Shown: positions 51,346-63,130 of the stretch, piece after piece
How positions within the stretch are numbered: the first letter of the stretch is position 1
Layout: each line of letters opens with the position of its first letter
Assembly: GCA_918807975.1 (NCBI GenBank)
Contig: OU964925.1
Span: 27,749,608-27,813,607 of the forward strand
DNA length: 64,000 bases
Direction of reading: 5' to 3'
Source: Aplidium turbinatum
Taxonomy: Eukaryota > Chordata > Ascidiacea > Aplousobranchia > Polyclinidae
Translations under genes and position numbers: made by a program
Notes under the pieces: model-generated
The model's input: only the letters and a program-made list of their open reading frames with translations
Told to the model about the DNA's origin: nothing
Databases searched by the model: none

Positions 51346-53745
51346 GCCAAGCAGCTGTGTAGAGGTGCAGACGAGTGTATCATTCCAACCAGCAAATCAG
51401 TTCTTTTTGAAATTGTCATGTAAAAACGTTGAATCAATGTAAAGACGTTGAATCAATGTAAAAACGGTAGCATAACGTAGTAAAACGGTTGCGATTGTAT
51501 TCTTTCTTGCGTAACGCAGTGAGAATAATTCGGGTAATAATTTAATAATATTGTAAACCTGATATAAAATTTAAAATGAGCCCTATCGCTAAAAGACCTT
51601 ATAGCTGTTGTAGACCGACAATAAATAAAGCCATAACATTATTGCGCTTTTTTATGAGCAGCTGGATAAAACAAATTCCAGAAATGTGAAGGTTGGGCGA
51701 AGAAAACGTTAAGTTTGTTGGGCTTGGAGTTCTCGGTTGTGAACACAAGAACCGCGTGAGATCAAAATTGAACCACTCTTGCATACGTGATGTTTTATGC
51801 TTGTCTACCACTAACTTCAAATGTGTGTCTGTCTACCACTAACTTCAAACCAAATTTGACTTGGGTATTGAAATCAAGACGTCAGTTTCATCCTTCGCAT
51901 CAACACAGCTGTATTTTAGAGCATAACTTAACTTATCGCTTCCTGTTCCTGAGATATGTACAGTGAGTTATATTAAACCTGCATATTGTTTTGTTATGTG
52001 AAAACAAATTTAACTAACACTAAATATTATTGTATAATGCACCATTTTTTGAGCAAAACAAGATTATTTTTACAAGATTATCAGAGATTGTTGGCTTGCG
52101 AACACTTCCAGATTGTCAAATTTGGTCGCCTGGGGAAAAGTTTGGACACCCCTGGGCCACAAGATGATAAATACAAGAGCAAAAGAACAGAAAGTGTAAA
52201 CAAAAACTGCATGTTTTATTCTTAACTAAAGTAATGGAAGCCTATTTTTTTTTCTTGAGCAGAGTATTTTGTTTTCGTTTCCACGTTATTTGGAAGAATG
52301 ACGTCAATATCAAGTAAAACAGGTTTTACAACATACGTGTGAGACAACAAACGGCCAATTGAAATTAGGCATTGACGATGTTAATTTCCAAATCCGTATG
52401 CAGCTAACGCGAGGTTCTCTGCACCTGCAAATCAGGTTTTTAATAAAAAATACCGAATACATTCAAAATCTTACTGAAATTTAGTTTGTTAATTGAAGCT
52501 TTGATGGAGTTGTCGATCTTGCATCAGAGGATTTAAAGTTTTTGAATCAATCATAAAAAGTAATAACATAGACGTTTTATCATGGAATTGAAAGCTCAAA
52601 TAAGATTTTGTAAAACTGTAATTTTTTTCTGCCCAAGAGCAAGGTTTTTCTCGCCACTTTTGACGGTGCAATACTCTGTCTGTTGAGCACCAAAATGCTA
52701 TTAGCCAGTTCTAAGTGCAAAGAGTGGTTCTGTTTGAAGATTATTCGTTTTGTCATGACAGTTTAAAACGCACGGGGCTTTCAATAGCTGTTAATGGAAG
52801 ATACAAAGGTCCCGTAGCCTACTCAGTTATAAAAAATAGGAATTAACTATAAGAGAAACAAGAAAATAAGGTTCTCATTATACTAAGACTTAGGCACAGA
52901 TGGGAGTAGGTTTAATTGATTGCGGGAACCTTTATTCTCGGACCGAAGAAACTTCTGAGCTTAATCCTGGCAGTTTCACACATTGACGCAGCACTTAAAG
53001 CACTGGCTTTCCAATAATGCCAACCTGGTTTGACAGGTGGCTTAGCTGGTTGTTAAAAAAAATACCTTGGATGTAATCCAGTAAATTAGTTGAGAGCTGT
53101 TTCTGAAAAAAATAGGCTAAGAGAAGTTGGTCAGCTAAGTTCTCGATTTTGTGCATGAAGCAGCCACAAGGTCAAGCAGCGTTTATCCAGCTCTTGCTCT
53201 AGCAACGCATTTCAGAGACAGCTCTCCATTAACACGCAGCTTGCAATGTGGATGGAATAATTTATAGACAGCAACACTCTAACAACAATGGGAAACTACA
53301 CTCTGTCAATTTGACCGGTCCTGCATCAGTGGTTTAAATTCTCTATAAATATGTGAAACTAGGGCTGTTGAGAAAATAATTTGGTCCCTGTACCAACGTG
53401 GTCTTTTGGGCCCTAAGTTAGGACACTTCTAAGAAAAACGCACTGTATCCAAAGAATACGCGGTGGTTTCTGCAAACTCCCGGGCCCCTTTGAAAGATTA
53501 CGAGCCCCTAAACCCATCCCTGGCCCGGATCCAATAGTACGTCCTGGACCCTCCTGTCAACGCTACTGTGTGAGTGCGTTATACCATCGATGTTTTTTAA
53601 TTTTTGATTTTTAACACAATAGAAAATTATGCAGAGCAATGCTCCAACCAATTATTCAATAAAACTGTGATACCTTTGAACCAGTGACATTGAGCTTTAT
53701 ACACAGTTTATTTTTCAGTTTAGTTTGTAAAACCAATTTGGTAAA
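51346..53745. other. Spacer before the pentapeptide-repeat gene
   Basis: It holds the palindromic repeat at 51424-51463, partial family A SINEs near 52915-52990 and 53195-53340 (opposite orientations) and a dispersed repeat at 53385-53575. No host exon seen. Confidence 0.4.
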
Positions 53746-56196
53746 ATGTCGTATCTAAAAATAGCACTTCTAGCTTTCTTGGCCGTGTCGTGCTGCAATG
53801 GATTACCAAGTAAGTGGAACAGCGCTATTATGATTGCTTTTAATTGTAGGTTATTTCATGTCAAATTAGCTTAGCCATGTTCACTCTTGTTTTTGACAAT
53901 AAATCCATTTACATTAACTTGCAAGGCCTACATGGGCCGAACTTGGCCTAAGAAAGTATTTATAAACTATTCTGCAAAGTTACAGCAAAAAAAGAAGATA
54001 TTTAGTGCATTTCCTATTTTTGTAATTAAAAACAAAAACTAGAGATTGTTTTTTGTTTATGTTTATGTTTATCCTGCATTGCGGGAAAGCGGACTTGAGC
54101 GCTATGCATCGGTGTACGCCTTCCGACATACACCTGACCCACGCTGCAGCCGACGGCAATGTCTGTTTCCGGTTGTCTACTCTACTTATGACTTAAATTT
54201 GGTACTACCCATTACTCCAAATCGATCACTAGGTAGAGGCAATTATCGTAAAGTTTCTTGCCCAGAGAAACAACAGCAAGTGCGGGTGGCTGGAGTCGAA
54301 CATGCAGACTCTCGACTGCGAGCCCAACGCGCTAACCACTCAGCCACAGCATACTTGCATGAGCTGCAGTAGCCTATGTTTGGAAAAGATATCATAAATT
54401 CCAAATATTGGTTAGCCTGTATACCGTAGCCTACTGTAAATAAACTAAAAATGTAAAGGATAGGGGTGGAACTGCAGTTTAGCCGTTTAGGGGTAGGGGT
54501 AAGTCTGCTCAAAGCAAAATATTTGGAAGTTTGTTTTCGAGGCAAAATTTCACGGTTCTTCCTTCAATTATATAGTCTATTAAAATATTCTTTGTGAAAT
54601 CAAACCGTATGAGAAGGGTAGTTGAGAGGATATTTTGGGCCCTGTGACAATGAGATTCTTGGGCCCCAAATCAGGTGATTCAGAAGAAAACACACAGTAT
54701 CCAAAGAATACGCTGTTTTCCTCATGTTTCCAGGCTCTTAAAATTATCTTTGGCCCGGTCCAAAAAGTAAGCTACCACCTGTCAACGCTACTGTGTTTGA
54801 GTCTCGTGAATAAGCCGGCAAACATTACAGCTTTTCATTACAGTAGCCTATGATTTGTCATGTCCGAAAGATTAAACATAACGCATCGGTACTAGGCTGT
54901 GCCAAAAAATGGCGAGGTTCATGGATTTTTCCTTAACGTTCTCAAAATTTGTAGTGAACTTTTACAAACACAAACGTGAAAACAAAATTGAAAATAATGA
55001 CGTCACACGGTCGCGCTGGGCGTTTCTATGGCCAATTTTCATAAAAATTGTCATATTTCGAAAACCACTGGAGATAAAAAAAAAGAACGTTACATCAAAA
55101 GTTGCAAAAGTGGCATGTTTATATCTGCTCTAAGAACTCTTTTTATTCTAGGACTACTTGAAAAATAGTTTAAGCAAAAAATTAAATTTTACTATTTTAT
55201 TGTATTGGGGGAGATGCAGGACCTATTAGACATTTTTTTCTTTTTTGCTCTCATTTGTTCAGTTTATATCAAAATAAGACAACATTTTCAGAGAATACGG
55301 CCAAGGTCAATGTTTATTGACTGTGTAAATATCTTGACAATCGAATTTATTTTTGTGAGGTATAAGCTGTATATAATATAGCCTACACTCTTCAAAAAAG
55401 TTTGTATAAACTTTAACCTCACAAAAATAAATTCGATTGTCAAGATATGATGACGCGACCGTGTGACGTCATTATTTTCAATTTTTTTTTTCACGTTTGT
55501 GTTTGTACAAGTCCACTACAAATTTTGAGAAAGTTAAGGAAAAATCCCTGAACCTCGCCATTTTTTGGCACAGCCTAATCGGTACGTTAACTGAATTTAG
55601 TAAGGCAAATTTTTTATCAAACCTGTTCTATACAAGCCAGTTTTGTAATCTTTTTTGATGGTAGGTAACTAATGTTATCCTATACATTTTTCTCAGCATT
55701 TTCTGGACAGAGCCTTCGAGGACAAGACATGAACGGAGCAGACAGAAGTGGTACACGTTTCAGTGGATCTGATCTTAGAGGAATCAATATGTACGGAACT
55801 AACTGTACTAAGTGCGATTTCACTGGTGCCGATAGCCGTGGTGGGAATTTTTATGGAAGCCTTGGCTCTTTCTCTGACTTCAGTAAATCTGATTTCTCCG
55901 GCTGTCAATTTTATGGTACAGCGTTTTCAAATTCTCGGTTTGTGGGTGCGGATTTTAGTGGCTCAGCATTTTACGGAGTAGACTTCAGCAAATCTGATTA
56001 CACGAGTGCGGATTTTTCAGGGAGTATTTTTGTCGGTTCCACCTTTCGTGAGTCTCAGTTTTTTCTCGCTGATTTTAGCGGCACTGAATATCAAAGCTGT
56101 GATTTTGGAGATTCTAACTTTACCAGCGCGGACTTCTCAGGTTCGAAAAGAGTGACTTCCGTTTTTCAAGGTGTGGGATTAGAATTTGATGAATAA
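53746..56196 (+). CDS. Secreted pentapeptide-repeat protein (2 exons, 187 aa)
   Basis: Exon 1 (53746-53809) encodes a clear signal peptide, MSYLKIALLAFLAVSCCNG. Exon 2 (55697-56196) is joined through a phase-1 intron (A|GTAAGT donor, TTCTCAG acceptor). From about residue 26 to the end the mature protein is almost wholly five-residue repeats with an aromatic or hydrophobic centre: ADFSG, SAFYG, VDFSK, ADFSG, SIFVG and so on, about 27 units. Such repeats fold as a right-handed quadrilateral beta-helix of four pentads per coil, so about seven coils are expected. Phe at the centre and Asp before it are unusually regular, and Ser/Gly dominate. Four cysteines lie among the repeats. Pentapeptide proteins are common in bacteria and rare as secreted animal proteins, so function is unknown; structural, ice- or ligand-binding, or immune roles are guesses. 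The 1.9 kb intron holds a SINE and a hAT element. AATAAA lies at 56399. Confidence 0.9.
54050..54352 (-). mobile_element. tRNA-derived SINE, family C, copy 1
   Basis: The minus strand starts GTGGCTGAGTGGTTAGCGCG (box A) and TGTTCGACTCC (box B), then about 230 bases of body ending near GCAATGCAGGATAAACATAA. It lies in the intron of the pentapeptide-repeat gene. Confidence 0.8.
54893..55577. mobile_element. hAT-like foldback element (685 bp) with an inner inverted repeat
   Basis: Ends TAGGCTGTGCCAAAAAATGG and complement over more than 100 bp, with the 8-bp duplication ATCGGTAC (54885-54892, 55578-55585). A second inverted pair sits inside (55328-55360 and 55413-55447). It lies in the intron of the pentapeptide-repeat gene. 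Confidence 0.85.
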
Positions 56197-56398
56197 CCAA
56201 CAAGCGTTCTATGTCACAAATAGCTCATGTAAAAACAAAACTAAAGGGTGGCTTTCTTGCATAAACAAATTTCTTTGAGTTTCATCAGTTCGCCGACTGT
56301 TTTTCTTCTCTTAAAAGCAAGTAGGCTATATTTGTCTTACAAGAGTCAGTGCGCTTTTTCATGCTGTGTTATAATACGCAGGAACTTATTTAAAAATC

Positions 56399-56404
56399 AA
56401 TAAA
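56399..56404 (+). promoter_or_regulatory. Poly(A) signal AATAAA of the pentapeptide-repeat gene
   Basis: Canonical AATAAA about 200 bases after the stop codon at 56196, with no other gene between them on this strand. Confidence 0.6.
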
Positions 56405-56726
56405 ACTGCTATGTCAAAATCATAATTTAGTCAATGCTTGCAACACTTTGTCTTCCGTGATGATGGTCAAAACTGAATTAAGTTCAAGGTTCAAGTTACT
56501 GTGTATACGCCTGAAGGTGAACACGAAGATTGGCTTCCTTGCCTTCCCGTCCACTTAATCTAAATCTTCAACCACCAGGTGTGTAAGCCTGGATACGACA
56601 AAAAAAAGTTACTGTAACATGTTTACAAAAACTTTCACATGTTCGCTATTCCACAGTCAAATAAAGAGCAAAACCATCGTTTGCAATCGGTCATTGAAAG
56701 TTTGTTTCTTTGTAAACCTTTGACAT

Positions 56727-56975
56727 CTGACTGAGAAAGCCTTTTTAAAAACTTAATCCTGGCAGTTTCGCATAGCCTACTTGTAGAGTAGAGGCTATGA
56801 ACCACTGACGTAGGCCGGATCACCTAGGTTGACCGAGTGAATTGTCTCGCTTGTTGAAAGGTTTTTGTTGCCAGTACTTTTTTCCATTCACTAGGTGCCG
56901 CTGAACGAAGGGTTGTCCTACTAAAACACGTCACTTAAGCGCACATCTGGAGAGACAAGTCACCAAACCAGTTGT
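56727..56975 (-). mobile_element. SINE family A partial copy
   Basis: Shares CTTAATCCTGGCAGTTTCGC and the body with the other family A copies; diverged near the head. A family B fragment lies just upstream at 56490-56596. Confidence 0.5.
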
Positions 56976-57765
56976 CGATACTTAATAACTTTTGCTAAAA
57001 TCATGTTTATAGTCTTTCTTCATCAAAACTTGATGAATTTTAACATTGTGCATATCTGCACTCGTCACAGAGGCTTTCAGTGTAGCAGCACATTGAACAC
57101 GACACATATCTCATGATGCCAAGTGAGTAAAATAGCCACACCAAGAAACGTGAGCTACAAAATTTGATTACAAGCAATCTTAAAGTAACGTGTCAGGACT
57201 TCGTTTTGGGGTTAAGCTGCTTCATGCTTTTTCTTTCAAAGTCGATCAAAAACACGAGTAAAACTTGGTTCAAAAATTATGCCTGTAAAAAACGTGACGG
57301 ACAAATCACGTAGACACTACCGCTATTCCAATAAGTGACTGTAGCTCATAAATCAAAATAAATTCACTTGATTCTCCATTGTTTACACAAACCTCACGCA
57401 ATCTCGCGACTATATAATGTATTTCATGTTGCCTCTCGTGAAAAACAAAAAAACTAGACAAACGATTTGACGAAAAACGTTAAAAGGCAAAATAAGCGAT
57501 TGCTGGTGCTACCAATTCGCTCAAAACCATTCTTTACAAGTCATGCCAATGGCAACACTCTCCGACATAAAATAGTTGAATCTTCTTTTAGATCAGATGG
57601 TAGCCTACACCAAAGCGCCCTACTCCAGGAACTAGGGAAATACTGTGAAGGTTTTCTGATAATGGTTGTGTATTTTTGTAAGGCAATGGTTTTTACATTA
57701 TTTAACAAAAAAACGGAGCCTACGGCGGCGTAATTGCCTTGTCACAAAAACATCGGAAATAGTCT
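56976..57765. other. Spacer between convergent genes
   Basis: Between the pentapeptide-repeat gene and the last exon of the TSP1 gene. No exon or recognisable element seen. Confidence 0.4.
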
Positions 57766-60157
57766 TCAAACCACAGGATAGTTCCACCACACAAATTGTG
57801 AATCGATACTGAATGCGGTGACATCACTAACGTTGTTCGTTGCTGGAAGTATGAAGCCTTTAATAATAATGCACGAAACCTGACTTTGATCCAAAAGCTT
57901 TGAATCACTGACACAGTACAATCAATGCAATAGACAGCGTAAGGTAGGACACATGACACTGCAAAGCTGAAGCGGTAACATTCAAGCCCTCATGTTGTTA
58001 ACATGGAAATGTCTAGGTAGATCGAAACGAAAAGAATTGTTCACGAACGATTATGAAACGTTTTCCCAGTCAGCAAATGAGTCCTTTTCGCATCGATCTC
58101 CTTCTTGCTAATGAGGCAGTAATTCAGGCAACATCTGCAGACGTCTACAAACGTTTAATCAATGTAAAAAGGACTGATTGGCTGGTTTGATTAGTAATCT
58201 AAACCACTGGTCCTCATATAGCTGGTCCTGAGCGTGCAGCAGGCGTCCTCTAGCGAATCGGAATGCCACTGGCGTTTAAACCACCGCTCATCTTCAAAGC
58301 GTTTGATTAAAACTTCTTTCTACGTAATCAACATTTCGTTGAAGACGATGCTTTCCGGTAACGAGAGTTCAGGTACTGCTGAGCATATGACATCCATCTT
58401 GAGGTCTTTGTCCATAAACCCGAGATGAACTGAAGCCTTCGGCGAGCAGACATGTTGATACACAATCGGGATTTGACCTTTGAAAGCCGATGCCAGGTTA
58501 AAGTGAAGCACTGCTAGATGTCTGCAACATAAAAAAAAATATAACTATTTATAAATCTTTGATTGGTTTTGTAATATTCAGGCTAAGGCTACGCCCGATG
58601 GCCGAAAGTTTACATTTAGTGGACAGTAAGCTCATAAAGCATGCCAGGGTCAGTCAAAGAAGCAGCTGATTGCTCTTGAGCGGTGTCGAACCGGCACTCC
58701 TTCGAGCGCAGTACTAGGGTTCTTACCACTCGGCCATGCAACTTGCCAAACCCTTAATACAGTAGCAATCGGCTACAAAGCAAAGTTCATCGAGTAATAT
58801 TTAGTGCAAAAAGTAACGAACTTATTCAGATCTTTTATTCATTAAATTTTTAAAGATTAAACAAAATTAAATCAAAATATTGATAACGAAAATTAGGTTT
58901 TAAAAAGACCAAGAACAACCTTAGAAACATAGAAAAATCCACTAAGTATTAAAAACCTTGTATACAAGCAAATGTTGTAATCATCTAACCATAATCTAAC
59001 CAACAAGTGTACAATGCATTGTTTTGGCAATTACATTTACTCTACTTGTTTGTTATTATATGGCGCTGTTAAAACAAAATAAATTGACATGACTATCTCG
59101 CGCCCATAGCACCATACCCTTCATGCGGACAAGCCAAGTCGTCGTAGCCGTCTCCGTTTAAATCTCCAACCAAAGTACCGTTGATGTAAGAGCTGCCGCA
59201 CAGAGAGTGTCGAGTCCGCCCGATCAGTTTTGGTAGTTCTGTCTTGCTACCGAGGTACACTCGTCTGTAAAGCAAGCGTCAAATATGTTACGAACATGAA
59301 TATGATGAACTACACCAAAAGTGAAGACAGTGGCGTTGGAAGAAGATTAAAAGGCAATATGATTACACTTTATAATTTGATATTTTGGCTTTACAAAAGG
59401 AAGGCGAACTTTAAAATAATTGGCTTATAAACTAAAAACTTCATAACTTAAAAATAGCCATTATGTCTATCTATCATACAACCAATATAAACAAATTTTA
59501 TCCCATTGAGAGTTATGTTGTCTACCATCACATAACAAACTTACATCTCAGAGGGTTCAACGCACACTACGTCACCATGTGAGTCGTCATTGAAGTTACC
59601 GACTCGATAGTAGCGAATGTGCCTGCAATATCTATACACGCACTTCTTCCACAAGATGAAGTTCAGCGTCTTTCCGCAAGGCTCTAAACATCAACTCAGG
59701 TCACAGAAAAAATTAAAATTTGTTCTTGTTTTAACGCTTGCCGACGTTTTGCCTCATGTCTGAACTTACGCTTGATGGTGGAAAACTCAAATTTATTGAT
59801 CAAAAAGGCAAGGAAGGAAACTTTGGTGTTAATTTACATGTGATGGTCTGGTTAAAAAATGGGCTCGAACCAACGTCCATTCTATTGTCGTTACTCATAA
59901 AAAGAACATCAAAATTTCTTTAAAAATCATTAAAAAAAAATTAGGAATATATCAAAAAAATAAAAAAGTATCAGACCTAACGCAATAAAAAAACTCTATA
60001 CCAGAAATACTAGACGCGTAGGGGCATTGACGCTTGTCTATCCAACTTCCATCGCACTGCTCTTTGAGGCAGCTACGAAACCTGGTCGTCACACTGCTAC
60101 CACACGTCACTGGGCAACTGTTCCAACTAAGCCACTCACTCCACGCTGGAGACCGGA
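57766..60157 (-). CDS. TSP1 plus VGxFNxDxxxDxxC-repeat protein (partial 5' end)
   Basis: Exons in coding order: 60011-60157 (or to 60002), 59545-59683, 59118-59264, 58324-58521, 57766-57907; phases match throughout. Exon 1 is a TSP1 module (WSEWLSWNSCPVTCGSSVTT). The rest repeats a motif resembling FG-GAP/EF-hand-like calcium loops with a following Cys: RVGNFNDDSHGDVVC, LVGDLNGDGYDDLAC, HLGFMDKDLKMDVIC. Such Asp-rich loops probably bind calcium, and the cysteines imply an extracellular protein. The last exon (ending FVWWNYPVV) is joined by phase alone and is less sure; if the GTAGAA donor at 58323 is not used, the protein stops at 58320. A possible upstream exon (60529-60613) fits in phase and is hydrophobic, but no start codon was found. 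Substrate and partner are unknown. Confidence 0.68.
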
Positions 60158-61170
60158 CTGAGAAAGGAAGTCAATGCGTCAATACGTCACACAGCATTAG
60201 TGGGTCAATACGACTCATTACGTCGGTGCGTCAACACGTCGTACACGCAATAACAAGTCCTGAATGATGTGAATGATACAAAATATTGAAATGCTTGGCC
60301 AATTTGAATGAAAATCGAGTTCAAAAACAGAAAGCAAATTCATTTAAAATTATCCTGCTGTAAGTTTCCTCATTTAGAACTGTAATACTTTTGTGGTAAA
60401 ACAATATTTAATCGTGCAAAGTTTTTTTTAATCACTGGGTGATGAACATCGCTTTGGAGAAACTAGTAACATAGAGACAAATCCACAAAAATAAATGTTA
60501 TTTCATAATATGCTAGTGTATTTCTTACTTGGATAGGATGTAGTTGGTAGATTCAGGGTAGCTCCCAGTACCGCAGTTTGAAGAACAAATAGAGTGGAAG
60601 TGTTAAAGGGATACTAATAGTCTAAGCGTAAAACGTATTGACCTGGAATAAATTGCGACCTTAACAAATTAGGTATCGTTGGATAGCTTAACTCCTCTAG
60701 ATTAAGATTTTCACTCTCCTCCAATCAGAGACCCTTGGCAAAAAAAGTTATGGCCGTTTTTGAAGCAGCACCTTGCGCCGCTAGTGGCGAAACTGTATTT
60801 TTCCTTTTGCACAAGTTTTTAGGCTCATTTTTAACTTTTTTCCCTATGTGTATAAGAAAGAGACAACTCACATTTGATAAAATATTATTTATATTTAAAT
60901 GACGTCACTCTGACGTCATCAAATTAAAATTGCTTACCTATTACTCTCAGCCCCATTGATAATTGCAGATCCAATACATTTGTTCTAAAAAATCGTTTTT
61001 AGACATAACGGAGCTTCATATAATGATTCAAGGGGGCATTTTGACCCCAGGTCCGGTTTAATGACGAAACTAAACGCTACAAGTGGCTAGAGTATATTAT
61101 GGGCATTATACAAAAAATGCGAAAATTTTTAAAACTTTACTTCAATAATTATGCCGTGGAGTGTTTTTGT
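60158..61170. other. Stretch 5' of the TSP1 gene's first clear exon
   Basis: A possible extra exon at 60529-60613 on the minus strand (TLFVLQTAVLGATLNLPTTS) fits in phase with the TSP1 exon. Otherwise no gene seen. Confidence 0.3.
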
Positions 61171-61177
61171 TTTATTA

Positions 61178-61455
61178 TCTTTATCCTGCATTGCGGGAAA
61201 GCGGACTTGAGCGCTATGCATCGGTGTACGCCTTCCGACATACACCTGACCCACGCTGCAAGGTCTGTTTCCGGTTGTCTACTCTACTTATGACTTAAAT
61301 TTGGTAGCCTACTACCCATTACTCGAAATCGATCACTGGGTAGAGACAATTATCGTAAAGTTTCTTGCCCAGAGAAACAACAGCACGTGCGGGTGGCTGG
61401 AGTCGAACATGCAGGCTCTCGACTGCGAGCCCAACGCGCTAACCACTCGGTCACT
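61178..61455 (-). mobile_element. tRNA-derived SINE, family C, copy 2
   Basis: Nearly identical to the 54050 and 62240 copies over the whole body, with a short deletion in the middle. Confidence 0.8.
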
Positions 61456-61747
61456 GCTGCCAGTGCCCAAGGCGTGTAACTATTGTTCTTGTCGACGGTG
61501 AAAATTCGACTCACACTGCTAGTGGATATGCCATGTCTGAGGAGTAGGCTACAGCTCAACTATCCAGTGGAATCTTTCGGGTAGCTCAAATTTGGGCAAT
61601 AGGCTACACAAATAATAATATTTATTTGCATCAGACAAAGCTGTCAATACACAAAACAAAGAAATAATACACAAACTGCAAATGCACAAATAACGAACAA
61701 CAACAACGAAATAATACACAAACTGCAAATGCACAAAATCTCACTAA

Positions 61748-62017
61748 GGGAACGTTCAAATATTACGTAACGCCTTCGAGGGGGAGGGGGGGTTTATGCA
61801 AAGCGTTACGTTAGCGTCACATCGGGGGGGAGGGGGTTCAAGCAAAACGTTACGTAACGCTTTCGAGTACGGAATGGTAGTTTTTTGTGCTGAATTCGTA
61901 GTGAAAAAGCGTTACATGGCGGAGGGGGGATTGAAAAAAGCGTTACGTTGGCGTTACATGGGGGAGGGGGGGTCAAAAATTCGGAAAAAAAGCGTTACGT
62001 AATATTTGAACGTTCCC
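61748..62017. mobile_element. Harbinger-type MITE (270 bp)
   Basis: Perfect ends GGGAACGTTCAAATATTACG and complement, flanked by TAA on both sides. The interior repeats GCGTTACGT and G-rich tracts. Confidence 0.8.
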
Positions 62018-62239
62018 TAAATAGGCTATCTAATGTTACAAGTTTACAGACAATGGTACGGTAGTGTTGCAAGTTAGAAGAACTGAAAGTATTCAGAACG
62101 ATAAAAACAATCAGATGACGTGGCAGCCATCAAAACTAGATATCAGCATACATAGAATTATTATAATGAAGACGATAATTTGATATACGATGGCAATCGG
62201 ACCTCATCAGGGAGGCAACAATAGAGTTTGTTTGTTTGT

Positions 62240-62518
62240 TTATCTTTATCCTGCATTGCGGGAAAGCGGACTTGAGCGCTATGCATCGGTGTACGCCTTC
62301 CGACATACACCTGACCCACGCTGCAGCCGACGGCAATGTTTGTTTCCGGTTGTCTACTCTACTTATGACTTAAATGTGGTACTACCCATTACTCGAAATC
62401 GATCACTGGGTAGAGGCAATTATCGTAAAGTTTCTTGCCCAGAGAAACAACAGCAAGTGCGGGTGGCTGGAGTCGAACATGCAGGCTCTCGAATGCGAGC
62501 CCAACGCGCTAACCACAC
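62240..62518 (-). mobile_element. tRNA-derived SINE, family C, copy 3
   Basis: Same head and body as the 54050 copy. The head abuts the truncated end of a LINE fragment. Confidence 0.8.
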
Positions 62519-62519
62519 G

Positions 62520-62815
62520 GATACTTCGCATCTTCCAACAAAAGAAAAAACATATTTCCGAAGTAATGCATCAAATGTTATAATGTTGCACAAGACTTGA
62601 TGTTCACGTACGCTATAATGTTTAGGCAAATTGTGTATAATTCTAAATGCATTATTGAAGGCAACACGCAGGCGATTAATGTTACGTTGATGATAATTTT
62701 CCCACAGCAGATGACATGCATACATTGGAGTACAATATAAACGGAATAGAACATTTTTAATATCACTGGAGCACTTGTAAAATTTTGATTTTAATTTGTT
62801 GGCAGAACAGATCAT
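62520..62815 (-). mobile_element. LINE 3'-terminal fragment
   Basis: The minus strand reads LFRLYCTPMYACHLLW, RLRVAFNNAFRIIHNLP and FDALLRKYVFSF, the conserved tail after reverse transcriptase in Jockey/CR1-type LINEs. The upstream part is missing. Confidence 0.65.
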
Positions 62816-63130
62816 TTATTGAAACATGGTGAAACCGTCGCAATCCTCAGGGCAGTCTTCTTGTACACAACTGAGATTGCAACAAGTTTCCCCACGACAC
62901 TCTCCACATGCTGTTACGCACTTTAAGCCATGTTTTCTGCAGCTGCAAGACATTGTACCACATTGATTTTTTGTTCCTTCTTTGCATTTGCATCGTACAA
63001 CGTTCAATAGCCATTCTGGTGCCGGATCTAAATTGGCCTTTATTGGCATAACTGCACCTGCTGCGTCAGCTTTCCATCCACATTGTGCGAGATCCAATAT
63101 TTCAGTGTCAAGATGCTTCCACTGACATAC
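62816..63130 (-). CDS. 3' exon of a cysteine-rich (CXC-like) ORF, possibly element-derived
   Basis: After a TTGCTTCAG acceptor the exon reads VCQWKHLDTEILDLAQCGWK, a Pro-Ala-Pro-Glu stretch, then RCKCKEG, CSCRKHGLKC, CGECRGETC and a final stop. The run of C-x-C pairs followed by GLxC and CxxCxGxxC is the tail seen in a family of multi-copy invertebrate ORFs resembling tesmin-type CXC domains; metal binding through cysteines is likely. A further stretch at about 63340-63440 (EFQQSADVFGRLDSTREQIA on the same strand) resembles an upstream part of the same family, but its splice phase does not join directly. The 5' end lies outside the window or in lost exons. Whether this is a host gene or part of a mobile element cannot be told here. 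Confidence 0.45.
   Translation of the reverse strand, partial: VCQWKHLDTEILDLAQCGWKADAAGAVMPIKANLDPAPEWLLNVVRCKCKEGTKNQCGTMSCSCRKHGLKCVTACGECRGETCCNLSCVQEDCPEDCDGFTMFQ

Noticed and set aside
54046-54372. 104-codon ORF
   Set aside because: It lies in a family C SINE, and the same frame recurs in the 62240 copy; a by-product of the repeat.
57720-57959. 79-codon minus-strand ORF
   Set aside because: Another frame across the same bases joins in phase with the TSP1 gene and ends in a stop; this one does not.
60529-60613. Signal-peptide exon of the TSP1 gene
   Set aside because: Hydrophobic and in phase, but without a start codon or clear acceptor strength; left as a remark only.
62190-62600. 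136-codon ORF
   Set aside because: Mostly the antisense of a family C SINE and a LINE tail; no gene support.
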